Shown piece by piece: positions 19,128 to 27,372 of a DNA stretch of 64,000 nt. A model generated the notes under the pieces. The model had not been told where the DNA came from. It made no database searches and was given only the letters and a program-made list of their open reading frames with translations. Each line of letters opens with the position of its first letter. The first letter of the stretch is position 1. Made by a program: the position numbers and the translations under genes. This stretch comes from Fuerstiella sp. (lineage in GTDB: Bacteria; Planctomycetota; Planctomycetia; Planctomycetales; Planctomycetaceae): NCBI GenBank assembly GCA_022447225.1, contig JAKVAZ010000009.1, positions 124,001-188,000 of the forward strand, read 5' to 3'.

Positions 19128-19570
19128 CCCGACATCTGCGAACGCAGGTAATCCAGGACAATTTGATTGGGTTCGCTTTTTTCCCAGTGACTCTCAGTAC
19201 CATCGGTCAGCGTGATGACACGGAATTTCGCGATCTGATGGCCTTTTGACTCAGCCACCAGCACACTCGGGATGGCTTGCCAATCAATTTGTGTGCGACC
19301 TGACAACTCGTCGAAGGAGAATGGTTGCGACCGTTCGGTACAAGTTTGATAATCGTCCCGAAGATCATCCCAGCCTGTCGGCCATTGATTGTTGTTAGCT
19401 TTCATGTGTTCCACGACCAGGTCAGCGACCCACCAAACCGCATAGGCGTTGCGGACTCCTTGGTTGAGGCGGTGCAGACAGTATCCACCAGCAAGACAAA
19501 GTATGACGAGCACGACACAAACGGTCGGCAGCCTGGAGCGTTTTTCCGGTTCGGGTTGTACGTCAGCCAT
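19109..19570 (-). CDS. Hypothetical single-pass membrane protein
   Basis: 153 residues. A charged N-terminus (PEPEKRSR) is followed by one membrane helix (about 15-33, [19 protein letters not shown]) and then a soluble domain of about 115 residues containing [20 protein letters not shown] and [15 protein letters not shown] do not recognise a named domain; the layout, with a helix followed by a small globular domain that opens on a W/P-G-W motif, resembles uncharacterised small planctomycete proteins. It is well formed and conserved-looking, unlike shadow frames. It probably faces the periplasm. No operon partner is evident, and its last bases overlap the DUF1501 remnant on the other strand. 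Confidence 0.65.
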
Positions 19571-19671
19571 CAGTGTGATCCTGATTCGTACAAGCTAACT
19601 TTGAGCCCCGTCAGACCATGACCGGCGGGTTCTCCAAAGATCAGATCTTTGGAAACCAACGTGCTCGACAA

Positions 19672-19687
19672 TCCGAACGCTTATCGT
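19672..19687. repeat. Short repeat copy 1 (hairpin-like, 3' of the SMP-30-like gene)
   Basis: 16 bases (TCCGAACGCTTATCGT) identical to 20979-20994. It lies 25 bp beyond the stop of the SMP-30-like gene. One arm of the GAACG/CGTTC inverted repeat seen in copy 2 carries a mismatch here. Similarity continues weakly on the flank (CGTCC, TTT). Confidence 0.5.
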
Positions 19688-19712
19688 GCCCGTCCTGGTT
19701 TGCTTTATGCTG

Positions 19713-20612
19713 TCAGTCCGTTCGCAGGAACGTCAATGTTCCCTCAATCATGTCAGGAACGATCAGCTGCTCGTTTTTCCGGTCGAAGAACAGGTCGGCG
19801 GCCGTAGTGAACCTGTCGGACAGTACGGTCAATGACTGTTTCCTGTAATCGTACTTCCAGACTTTACCCAGCGGCCAACTGGAAACGTACATGACGCCCT
19901 GACCAAATTCGATCCCGTCGGCCCCGCGCATGCCATCAGCCATGATCGTATGCTGCTGACCGTCCCACGACAGAATATTTCCGGTAAAGAAATCGCCCAG
20001 TACAATTCGGTCGCGGTCACCGGTGCCCGCGACCGCAACCCCGTTGGGACCGGTCAGTTTGCCGCCGGGCGGAACGACCTGAGTCACCGTGCCATCCAGT
20101 CCGACTCGATAAACACAGCCGGTTTTGGGGCATTTTGCCCGAGTACTGTCCGCCGGCCAAAGCTTCCTTTCACCGTCCGGATCGAACATCCACCTGGGAT
20201 GGCTCATCTCGGTCACATAAACACCGGTACCATCCGGCGTCACGGCCACGTCGTTTAAAAACTCGATCGGCCCCGGAAAGTCCTCCCTGGTCACAATTGC
20301 CTGAATTTCCCCTTTGGCATTCACTTGCCAAATCGTGGTTTCGTCGGCCGTCACGAGAACTCCACCGACGAATACAATTCCCTTCGGTGAATTCATGCCC
20401 CGACAAAATTCTTTCACACTGTCGCCATCAACAACATTCACGCCGCCATCACCAGGTTCATCACCGTCAATAATGGAAACAAACAGTTTGTCATCAAACC
20501 CGCGGCAGACACTTTCCGGTTTCTCGCCAACACTGATTACGCGAGGCTCCGAACTGTGGGCCGTCAATTGCAGCACGACGATCATGTTGACGGCGATTAA
20601 GATGTGCTTCAT
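19713..20612 (-). CDS. Exported SMP-30/gluconolactonase-like propeller protein
   Basis: 299 residues with a signal peptide (MKHILIAVNMIVVLQLTAHS) and a well-placed GAGGAG before the ATG. Propeller motifs of the SMP-30/gluconolactonase or NHL type are visible: FLNDVAVTPDGTGVYVTEM, GCVYRVGLDGTVTQVVPPGG, LTGPNGVAVAGTGDRDRIVLGDF, MRGADGIEFGQGVMYVSSW and AADLFFDRKNEQLIVPDMIEGTLT. Family enzymes hydrolyse sugar lactones with a divalent metal; the metal ligands cannot be confirmed by eye. It lies 375 bp downstream of thuA-like gene 20988 on the same strand, and may form the end of that sugar-oxidation operon or be a separate unit. Export implies periplasmic action. Confidence 0.82.
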   Translation of the reverse strand: MKHILIAVNMIVVLQLTAHSSEPRVISVGEKPESVCRGFDDKLFVSIIDGDEPGDGGVNVVDGDSVKEFCRGMNSPKGIVFVGGVLVTADETTIWQVNAKGEIQAIVTREDFPGPIEFLNDVAVTPDGTGVYVTEMSHPRWMFDPDGERKLWPADSTRAKCPKTGCVYRVGLDGTVTQVVPPGGKLTGPNGVAVAGTGDRDRIVLGDFFTGNILSWDGQQHTIMADGMRGADGIEFGQGVMYVSSWPLGKVWKYDYRKQSLTVLSDRFTTAADLFFDRKNEQLIVPDMIEGTLTFLRTD

Positions 20613-20987
20613 GGATCCGGCTCCTCTGTTTCTCCTGAGCTTGCCAAACGCATACGCAGTTCGTGTTGAAATGACTGCCCGAAGAATAATAGCAAAAACA
20701 ATGTCTACTGCGCGGCCGCCGGGGAAGTTACCACAATGCTACCGCCCTGGCCGTCAATTCGGCAGGTCATTGTCATCACACACGGCAGATGTGAATTCAT
20801 CGTGGACCAGCTGCGACAAAGGTAAATCCTCCTTGATTAGTTTTCCACCACAGAATGACTGTCTCAAACGGTCCGACTCCGCGTCCCAAAACTTCGCCTG
20901 TTTCAGGTACACCACCGGCAAAGTGAAAACAACCGTACCGGTTCCCGGCAAACAGGCCCCTGGAACCAGGCGAGGCATTCCGAACGC
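20613..20987. other. Intergenic region, no gene seen
   Basis: 375 bp between two minus-strand genes. No supported frame. It holds repeat copy 2 at its right end and presumably a promoter for the SMP-30-like gene, but none was recognised. Confidence 0.45.
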
Positions 20988-20994
20988 TTATCGT
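20979..20994. repeat. Short repeat copy 2 (hairpin at the end of the thuA-like gene)
   Basis: 16 bases identical to 19672-19687. Here the core is a perfect inverted repeat GAACG-CTTAT-CGTTC that overlaps the thuA-like stop codon. Both copies sit at gene 3' ends in the same operon-like stretch, which suggests a dispersed 3' element. Confidence 0.5.
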
Positions 20995-21869
20995 TCCTCG
21001 TCCAGATTTTGTTTAATTCGGTGATCCGTGACTGAAGCTGACGGACAGCCCATTGTCGGAACTTCCACGTTCGCGGTCCACAGGATCGCGTTGAGCACGA
21101 TTTTTCGAAAATTGTCATCCTGCCAGCTGACATGGTTATGGGCGCCGGTGAAACCGAATCCCCGTCCTCCGCCCGGGCGTTGGTAGGCCCAAGCCACATG
21201 CTGCGGTTCCCTGCGGGCAACTGCCTCACGGACCGTCGCGTTCCCGCTGCGCGGACCATCGGGACGTTCCAGGCTTTCGGGGGGTGGCACATCAGACAGG
21301 ATCGGAGTGACACCCTTTAAGCCGTCCACAAACCGCATGTGGTAATACCATTCATCCTGTACGCTGAAAGGCTGTACACCATGGCAGATCGGATGATCGG
21401 GAAACCTGTAAAACGTCGGTTTCCAGTGAGGATTGACCGACCAGTCGAGATCACAAAAACCTCCCATCCATTCGAGAAACTTTTCACCCGGCCTCCCCTT
21501 TTCCGCTTCGGTCGCCCAATGGATCATGACCACTCCTGTCCCTTTCTTCATCCATTCATCGAATTCATCCAGGTGAGGATTCAACAGGTGACGACGGTGA
21601 CCGGTGCAAAAAATGACAACACTGTCAGCGTTTTCCAGGCAGGTGGTCTCTTTGGGATATCCGTCATGGGGCACAACATACGTATCGACCGGCAGTCCCG
21701 AACGTTCTAATCCGTCGGCCAGCAGCAGGCAGCCGGCACGGTGTTCGTGTTTCATCGTACCGTGACTCGGTGAACCATGGATGAAAACAACCTGTGCCCT
21801 GTCCTGAGCAGAACATAGGGCGGCGCATAACATCAGGCCCCAGAAGACGAAACCACCTTTGAATGTCAT
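20988..21869 (-). CDS. ThuA domain-containing exported protein
   Basis: 293 residues with a signal peptide (about 1-21, ends CSAQ). It matches the ThuA/trehalose-utilisation family (PF06283), a glutamine-amidotransferase-like fold: VVFIHGSPSHGTMKHEHRAG, ENADSVVIFCTGHRRH, GTGVVMIHWATE, FRFPDHPICHGVQPF-like region, DEWYYHMRFVDG, HVAWAYQRPGGGRGFGFTGAHNH and FRKIVLNAILWTA. ThuA works with the dehydrogenase ThuB in keto-disaccharide catabolism in rhizobia; planctomycetes encode many secreted versions whose reaction is not established. Its ATG is only 3 bp after the stop of the heme dehydrogenase gene upstream, so co-expression is nearly certain. Confidence 0.88.
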   Translation of the reverse strand: MTFKGGFVFWGLMLCAALCSAQDRAQVVFIHGSPSHGTMKHEHRAGCLLLADGLERSGLPVDTYVVPHDGYPKETTCLENADSVVIFCTGHRRHLLNPHLDEFDEWMKKGTGVVMIHWATEAEKGRPGEKFLEWMGGFCDLDWSVNPHWKPTFYRFPDHPICHGVQPFSVQDEWYYHMRFVDGLKGVTPILSDVPPPESLERPDGPRSGNATVREAVARREPQHVAWAYQRPGGGRGFGFTGAHNHVSWQDDNFRKIVLNAILWTANVEVPTMGCPSASVTDHRIKQNLDEER

Positions 21870-21872
21870 AAC

Positions 21873-24800
21873 CTACTCGCTAACAATTTCGACCCGGTTC
21901 CAGTACGCCCATTCATTGCGCCAGTTGTTGGCCCGATTCTCAATGACCAGTGAAACGCTCTGCCCGGCAAACCGGGTGAGATCGACTTCGACATCCAGCC
22001 ACTCGTTTCCGGCCACCGTCCGCCGGCCAACCATGGTGTCGGCAATCAGCTGGTCATCGGCCAGAACCCGCAGTTGCCAGTCACCGTGAGGGTGATGACT
22101 CACACACAGATTCAACGTGGTTCGCTTCTCTTTCGGAATCTCAACCCGACGTTTGAGCTGACAGGGGATGTGGCGATCCTGAGGGTGCGTCTGAACGGCC
22201 GTTCGATTTCGAAATTCGCGGTGAAACACGACTCCCAGTTCACCGACCGACCTGACGTTGAATCCCTTCGCCACTTTTTGAAGTGTTCTTTTGTATCGGT
22301 CGGCGGTCTTCGAATACTCAATTTCGTCCAAACTTCCGTCACCCGTAATCAGACGTCGGGCTACAAACCGGTTGAGCGTCGGAATCGAACCGGAAGTCAC
22401 CAGATCGATCGCTTGAGGCGCAAAGTTTGGGACCATCGGCTCCAGAGCAAACCAGTACATGCGGGGAAGGTTGTTATCGTCAGCATCCTCTCCATGCGTC
22501 AACAGACCTTCCAGAATCGGCCAGCGATGTTTGAACGGCATCCGCTGAACGGCCGAGGCGAGGTACAGGCGAACTACGGGTGACGGATCAATCCGGGCCA
22601 GCAATGCAAAACGATTCCGAACCGACTGCGGGAAGATCACGGGCGAATCGCCGGCAGACGGCGAGAGAGGCAGGAACGCATTCATGGAACTGGCGTCGCC
22701 CAGTAATTGAATCGACCAGGCCCGAACATGTTCATTGGAATGGTTCAGCAGCCCGGTCAAATACGCTTGTTCGGTCCCTCCGCTCACGTGCAGAGCCCAC
22801 AGCGCCCGCAGTTGCTTCGCAGAACCAGTTTCCGTTTTTAGCAGCTGTTTTAATTTTGCATGCACACGCGAACGATCCAGTGTCCCTTCGGACGCACGAT
22901 ACTGCAGTTCGGTCCGCGCCTGGCGGACGAACCAGTCATTGCGATCCGTTTGCAGATCGACCAGCTCGCTGTCAGACAACGCCCGCAAATCTGGCCGATT
23001 GACCGCCTGCGCATCGGTCGGCATGATTCGATAGACACGACCGGAATCCGGGAATTGAACCGAATTCCCGCACACGTCCTGATCGTGCCAGTCCAGGATG
23101 TAAACACCCCCGTCCGGACCGATCTCCACACTGAACCCAACCCAAGCCATGTCGTTGGTGGGAAGGAAGTCGTCACCATGCTGTCCGATAAAGCTCGATC
23201 CACTGGGGACCATCACATCGGTCAGTACGGCATGTTCATGGATATTACACATGAACAAACGGCCCCGATACTTTTCCGGAAAAACATCGGCCAGGTAAAA
23301 ACGGGCCCCCCCGTGCGCAGACAGGTGGGTATGGTCCCGGATCGTTTTAATGTCGTCGTAAATGTGCGGATTGAAGTGCGGTCGGCTCTGTTTGTGATAC
23401 ACGCCTCCCTGCACCACGTGGAATAGATGCGGAATCACACAACAAGTGGCAAACCCCTGGCCCTGATCGTCAAAATCAAATCCCCAGGGATTGGAAAGAC
23501 CGCGGGCAAAAATTTCAAAAGTCTGCCGCGTGGGATGGTAACGCCAGATTCCTCCGTCAATCAATTGCCGGTCGCCGTCCGGGTCGCCCGGTTTACCGAC
23601 TTTCGACATCGTAAACACACCGTGACATCCGTAAAGCCAACCGTCCGGCCCCCAGATAAAACTGTTCAGCGTCTCATGTCGATCATTCATTCCCCAGCCG
23701 TCCAGCAGTACCTGAGGCGGGCCGTCAGGCTGGTCATCCCCGTTTTTGTCGGGAATAAATGTCAGGTGAGGCGGCGATCCGACGAAAACGCCCCCCATGC
23801 CAACGGCGATGCCGGAGGTAAACGTCAGTGTATCGATGAACGTCTGCTTTTTGTCAAAAACACCATCGCTGTCAGTGTCCTCCAGGATCTGGATACGACT
23901 GACCGGATCGTCAGTGTGTTTGCGGCGAGTCCGGTAATTGAAATTCTCGGCCACCCAAATTCGGCCCCGATGATCGAAACAAAACGCGATCGGTTCCGCA
24001 ATGTCAGGCTCGGAGGCAAACACTGATACGTCGAAACCGGGAGGGATCGACATTTTGGCAACCGCCCGCTGGGGATCCAGGAAGGGTGCATCACTGATTT
24101 TGTGTTTTTTCTGGGGCAGTTCGTTTCGCTGTTGTTCGGCTTCCCGACCAACCTGTTCCGATGTTTGCAGGTATTTAACCAGATCGACCACCTGCCGATC
24201 GGTTAACCGGTCCAGTTGCCCGTCAGGCATGATTGATTTTTCAGAAGTCCGCTGAAATTCGATATCGGCTCTGGCAATCACGATCCTGGGCTGGTCGGGC
24301 GTTCTCAATACAAGTCGAGTTTCATCTTCCTGATCCAACACTCCGGTCACGACCCGACCGTCCACCGTTCCAACCACCACGGTTCTGTACCCGTCGGCAA
24401 CGTCGAAACTCGGATCAACACTGTTGAGCAGGATGTAATCCAGATTGGCACGATTGGAACCGGTCAGATCAGGACCAACTTTTCCACCCTGGCCGTACAA
24501 CAGATGACAGGCGGCACACGTTTTCTCATAAACGACCCGACCCCGCGACGGACTGGCCTGTTGCATTGCTTCCGGATTGCAGATTTGGCGGTATTTTTTC
24601 AGCAGCTGTTCCCGTTGTTCGGCAATCGGTTGATTGTTTTGGCCGAACACATTGACCCATTCCTGTCCGAGAATGCCGTGCAGAGAACGAGAAACCTGGG
24701 ACGGGACTTCGTCACGCGGGATCTGCCCCTCCCGAACTGCCTCCAGTAATGCCCGGGCATAAACCCTGCGTGAAGCTAATGTGTCTAGTACGGCGCGACG

Positions 24801-25352
24801 TTGCAACACATCAAACCCGGAATAACGTTGAAGCAAAATGTCGGGCGCTTTGAGATTTTCCACAATCGCGAAGCCACGAATCGCGTCGAGCGCCATCACC
24901 GGTTCATCGATCAAAGTTTCCAATTGCCGGGAGGCTTGCTGATTTTGCTGGTTCAACAACCGGTCCAGCGCCGTTCGGCGCCGACCGGGATCAGTGGCCG
25001 GATCCGCAATCCTGTCCAGCGCCCGCTGAACCGCCAGTTCATCACCAAACATCTGAGACAGCTGCAGCGCACGCTGTCGGACCTGCGAATCGGAACTTGA
25101 GGTCAAACGGCCGTTCAATCGGTTCCAGGCGTCCGGTTCAGGAATATTTCGTCTGCCTTCCAGACCTTCCAGAACGCCCTGTAGCAGAGCGGCCTGGACC
25201 AGCGGATCGTCCGTCCTGTCAATCGCCTGTATAAGCATCGGCAACGAGCCGTCCGGTTCACCATCCTGCACAGCCCAGGCAGTCGCTGCCCAGCACCACA
25301 ACAGACCATGACAAAGCGTTCGACCCCACGCGCAGGTCGCAAAAATTTTCAT
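21873..25352 (-). CDS. PVC-type heme-binding dehydrogenase, cytochrome domain ahead of the propeller
   Basis: 1159 residues with a signal peptide (to about 28). Residues about 35-250 are HEAT-like helices. A c-type heme domain begins with CAACH near 277, followed by GGKVGPDLTGSNRANL and IMPDGQLDRLTDRQVVDLVKYL (TIGR02603-like). From about 432 a membrane-bound-dehydrogenase-type propeller follows (TIGR02604: FDVSVFASEPDIAEP, RIWVAENFNYR, TDSDGVFDKKQTF, LNSFIWGPDGWLYGCHG, LSNPWGFDFDDQG, DWHDQDVCGN), then more HEAT-like repeats and a C-terminal beta-sandwich (about 1010-1159, HHPHGDWQLRVLADDQ). In most relatives the heme domain is last, so this order is unusual. It is tightly packed between Gfo/Idh/MocA (17 bp) and thuA (3 bp). 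Its substrate is probably a sugar or sugar alcohol (inference). Confidence 0.88.
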   Translation of the reverse strand: MKIFATCAWGRTLCHGLLWCWAATAWAVQDGEPDGSLPMLIQAIDRTDDPLVQAALLQGVLEGLEGRRNIPEPDAWNRLNGRLTSSSDSQVRQRALQLSQMFGDELAVQRALDRIADPATDPGRRRTALDRLLNQQNQQASRQLETLIDEPVMALDAIRGFAIVENLKAPDILLQRYSGFDVLQRRAVLDTLASRRVYARALLEAVREGQIPRDEVPSQVSRSLHGILGQEWVNVFGQNNQPIAEQREQLLKKYRQICNPEAMQQASPSRGRVVYEKTCAACHLLYGQGGKVGPDLTGSNRANLDYILLNSVDPSFDVADGYRTVVVGTVDGRVVTGVLDQEDETRLVLRTPDQPRIVIARADIEFQRTSEKSIMPDGQLDRLTDRQVVDLVKYLQTSEQVGREAEQQRNELPQKKHKISDAPFLDPQRAVAKMSIPPGFDVSVFASEPDIAEPIAFCFDHRGRIWVAENFNYRTRRKHTDDPVSRIQILEDTDSDGVFDKKQTFIDTLTFTSGIAVGMGGVFVGSPPHLTFIPDKNGDDQPDGPPQVLLDGWGMNDRHETLNSFIWGPDGWLYGCHGVFTMSKVGKPGDPDGDRQLIDGGIWRYHPTRQTFEIFARGLSNPWGFDFDDQGQGFATCCVIPHLFHVVQGGVYHKQSRPHFNPHIYDDIKTIRDHTHLSAHGGARFYLADVFPEKYRGRLFMCNIHEHAVLTDVMVPSGSSFIGQHGDDFLPTNDMAWVGFSVEIGPDGGVYILDWHDQDVCGNSVQFPDSGRVYRIMPTDAQAVNRPDLRALSDSELVDLQTDRNDWFVRQARTELQYRASEGTLDRSRVHAKLKQLLKTETGSAKQLRALWALHVSGGTEQAYLTGLLNHSNEHVRAWSIQLLGDASSMNAFLPLSPSAGDSPVIFPQSVRNRFALLARIDPSPVVRLYLASAVQRMPFKHRWPILEGLLTHGEDADDNNLPRMYWFALEPMVPNFAPQAIDLVTSGSIPTLNRFVARRLITGDGSLDEIEYSKTADRYKRTLQKVAKGFNVRSVGELGVVFHREFRNRTAVQTHPQDRHIPCQLKRRVEIPKEKRTTLNLCVSHHPHGDWQLRVLADDQLIADTMVGRRTVAGNEWLDVEVDLTRFAGQSVSLVIENRANNWRNEWAYWNRVEIVSE

Positions 25353-25369
25353 TCCGATCAGTCCGCTGA

Positions 25370-26497
25370 TTAAGACGAAGTTTGCAGGGTAAATTCCGGT
25401 AGAGGAACCACTTGACCCTGTTTCAGAGCCGATTCATGAGCGCAAAGCCCAACGCAGGTCCAGTTGGCGCTGGTGACCGCATTTGGCCACGGATCCCGAT
25501 CCTCCAGTAAGGCGCTGACAAATTCGTGGACCAAATGTGGATGGGAGCCACCGTGGCCGCCGCCCTGAATAAAGGACAGGTGATCCGCATCATGGATTTC
25601 TGCGGGAAGTGTAAACCGCCGGATTGGTTCGGGCAAAAGGTGGGCAAAGTCAGGCACTTCGATCTTTTGGGGAATCTCATGTTCCTGTTTTTTTGCCGTA
25701 TGCAGAACGTGTGGTTCGTTTTCAACCAGGGTCCACTCGAAACTTTGCCTGGTTCCGTACACGTCGAAACTCTCACGGTACTGGCGAGCAACATCGTACA
25801 GAAATCGCCAGATATGGGCGGTCACGTCGGAGTCCTTGATCTGGATGTGACACGATTCGACCGCGAAAGAATTGCCCGATTTTTTGGCAATATCATCCCT
25901 CACTGTTCCGCTGCCAAAACAACTGACCCGCGAAGCAAGCCCGTCGAGTAAACCAAGACAGGGGCTGACCACGTGGGTCGCGTAGTGCATCGGGATCATC
26001 TCTTCCCAGTAACTCGGCCAGCCGTCCATATCCTGTGGGTGTGAAGCTGCCAGATGCTGAATTTTTCCGAGTTCCCCTTTCCGGTAGAGCTCCTTGATAA
26101 ACAGGAATTCCCGGCTGTACACGACCGTTTCGGCCATCATGTATTTCAAACCGGTCTGTTGTACCTTTTCGACAATCTGTCGGCATTCGTCGATGGTGGT
26201 CGCCATCGGTACCGTACACATCACATGCTTGCCCGCGTCCAGAGCCTGCAACGACATCCAGGCATGATCCGGGATCGGACTGTTGATATGCACAAAGTCA
26301 ATTTCACTGTCGGCCAGCACGTCATCGTAACTGGTATACCGCCTGGAAATCCCGAATCGATCGCCACACTTATTCAGCGCCGCCTCGTCCCGACGACAGA
26401 TCGCGCTGATCTCGACCTGGGGATGCGCCTGATAAATCGGGATAAACTCAGCACCAAAACCCAGTCCAATCATCGCCCCCTGAGGGATCTTATTCAT
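25370..26497 (-). CDS. Gfo/Idh/MocA family oxidoreductase
   Basis: About 375 residues; ATG at 26497 is chosen because AGGTG precedes it and the Rossmann start follows (GAMIGLGFGAEFIPIYQAHP). Further landmarks are VEISAICRRDEAAL, DFVHINSPIPDHAWMSLQALDAGKHVMCTVPMATT (the EKP-type motif carries V-P here in place of E-K-P), and DADHLSFIQGGGHGGSHPHLVHEFV near the C-terminus. These NAD(P)-dependent enzymes oxidise or reduce sugars and inositols. No signal peptide is seen, so it is cytoplasmic. Replacement of the catalytic-type EKP lysine by TVPM is notable but occurs in some subfamilies. It heads the heme dehydrogenase-ThuA operon, consistent with the ThuB-like partner of ThuA (inference). Confidence 0.88.
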   Translation of the reverse strand: MNKIPQGAMIGLGFGAEFIPIYQAHPQVEISAICRRDEAALNKCGDRFGISRRYTSYDDVLADSEIDFVHINSPIPDHAWMSLQALDAGKHVMCTVPMATTIDECRQIVEKVQQTGLKYMMAETVVYSREFLFIKELYRKGELGKIQHLAASHPQDMDGWPSYWEEMIPMHYATHVVSPCLGLLDGLASRVSCFGSGTVRDDIAKKSGNSFAVESCHIQIKDSDVTAHIWRFLYDVARQYRESFDVYGTRQSFEWTLVENEPHVLHTAKKQEHEIPQKIEVPDFAHLLPEPIRRFTLPAEIHDADHLSFIQGGGHGGSHPHLVHEFVSALLEDRDPWPNAVTSANWTCVGLCAHESALKQGQVVPLPEFTLQTSS

Positions 26498-27372
26498 TCC
26501 ATCACCTATTTTATTTGCGAACGGTCCAGGCCGTTCGATTGACCGGCAGATCACCACCCTGCGGTGGTACCGGCGGAAACTGCACGGATGCAGGGATTCG
26601 CTTAATATAACAAACGTTTCGACAAATCACGCCCTTGCGCACGTATAGGTATGCCTTGACCAATGAGTTTTTTCAGGACAGGCGAACCGTCAACTGCTGT
26701 CGTCACCATTCACTCGTCTCAGCGCGTTCCCAACACAATGATCGTATAGTCGATCCTGATGCTATTCGTGAAACACGTTAGCCGGATTCGTCTTCCTCAT
26801 CATGCGTGACCCGCCATTCATTGCAATCATTGCTTGATTTAGATTCCCGACTCCGGATAAAACGTCCGAATACGACATACCTGAATTTCCAACATTCCAA
26901 AACGATGAGTCCGTTCAGCATACAGAACCCCGTTCGACTCACCGACCGCATAGCACGAGGACTGTCACCTCCTGTTCTCCCCCCTCCCCCGCACGGTCCG
27001 ATGAGCTGACCACTGAGTCTTTTTTCCGCAAACACGGCTGTCGGTTTGCATAGACATCCCGTCTCCTGAAAACGCAACCAACATCCTTCCGCAAACGTTC
27101 CAGCGCGTCCTGTTCGCCAGCCGAAACATTCGACAGCCCTGGATCCGACCTGAAACATAACTTACAAATGTCCTCAGCGTCCTGGCCTACTCATGATTGA
27201 CTGCCGGCTGCCGTGCAGCCGGAACGATCGTATGGCCTGATCCTCAACGAAGCATCCGCGGACACAACCCGGTAAGTCGGACGCGGGTGGTTCGCCGATT
27301 TGTTGGAGATTCCCGACGTTCTCCGGATCTTCGGAAGACCGCTGGTTCACATCTTGACTTTACGCAGGAACG
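26498..27372. other. Gene-free stretch upstream of the Gfo/Idh/MocA operon
   Basis: 875 bp without a supported gene. Its left end should hold the promoter of the minus-strand sugar operon. Open frames here (for example on the minus strand 26778-27158) have Arg/Cys/Gly-rich translations without recognisable domains and no ribosome binding site, so I leave them out. Confidence 0.5.
26604..26626 (-). promoter_or_regulatory. Possible operator/promoter of the sugar operon
   Basis: On the minus strand this reads GTCGAAACGTTTGTTATATTAAG without a break. AAACGTTT (26612-26619) is a perfect palindrome similar to LacI-family operator cores, and TATATT just after it could be a -10 element, but no good -35 is found 17 bases upstream. 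It is about 105 bp before the Gfo/Idh/MocA start. A weak call. Confidence 0.22.

Noticed and set aside
26778-27158. 126-codon minus-strand open frame in the gap upstream of the sugar operon
   Set aside because: The translation is Arg/Cys/Gly-rich, has no recognisable motif, and lacks a ribosome binding site.
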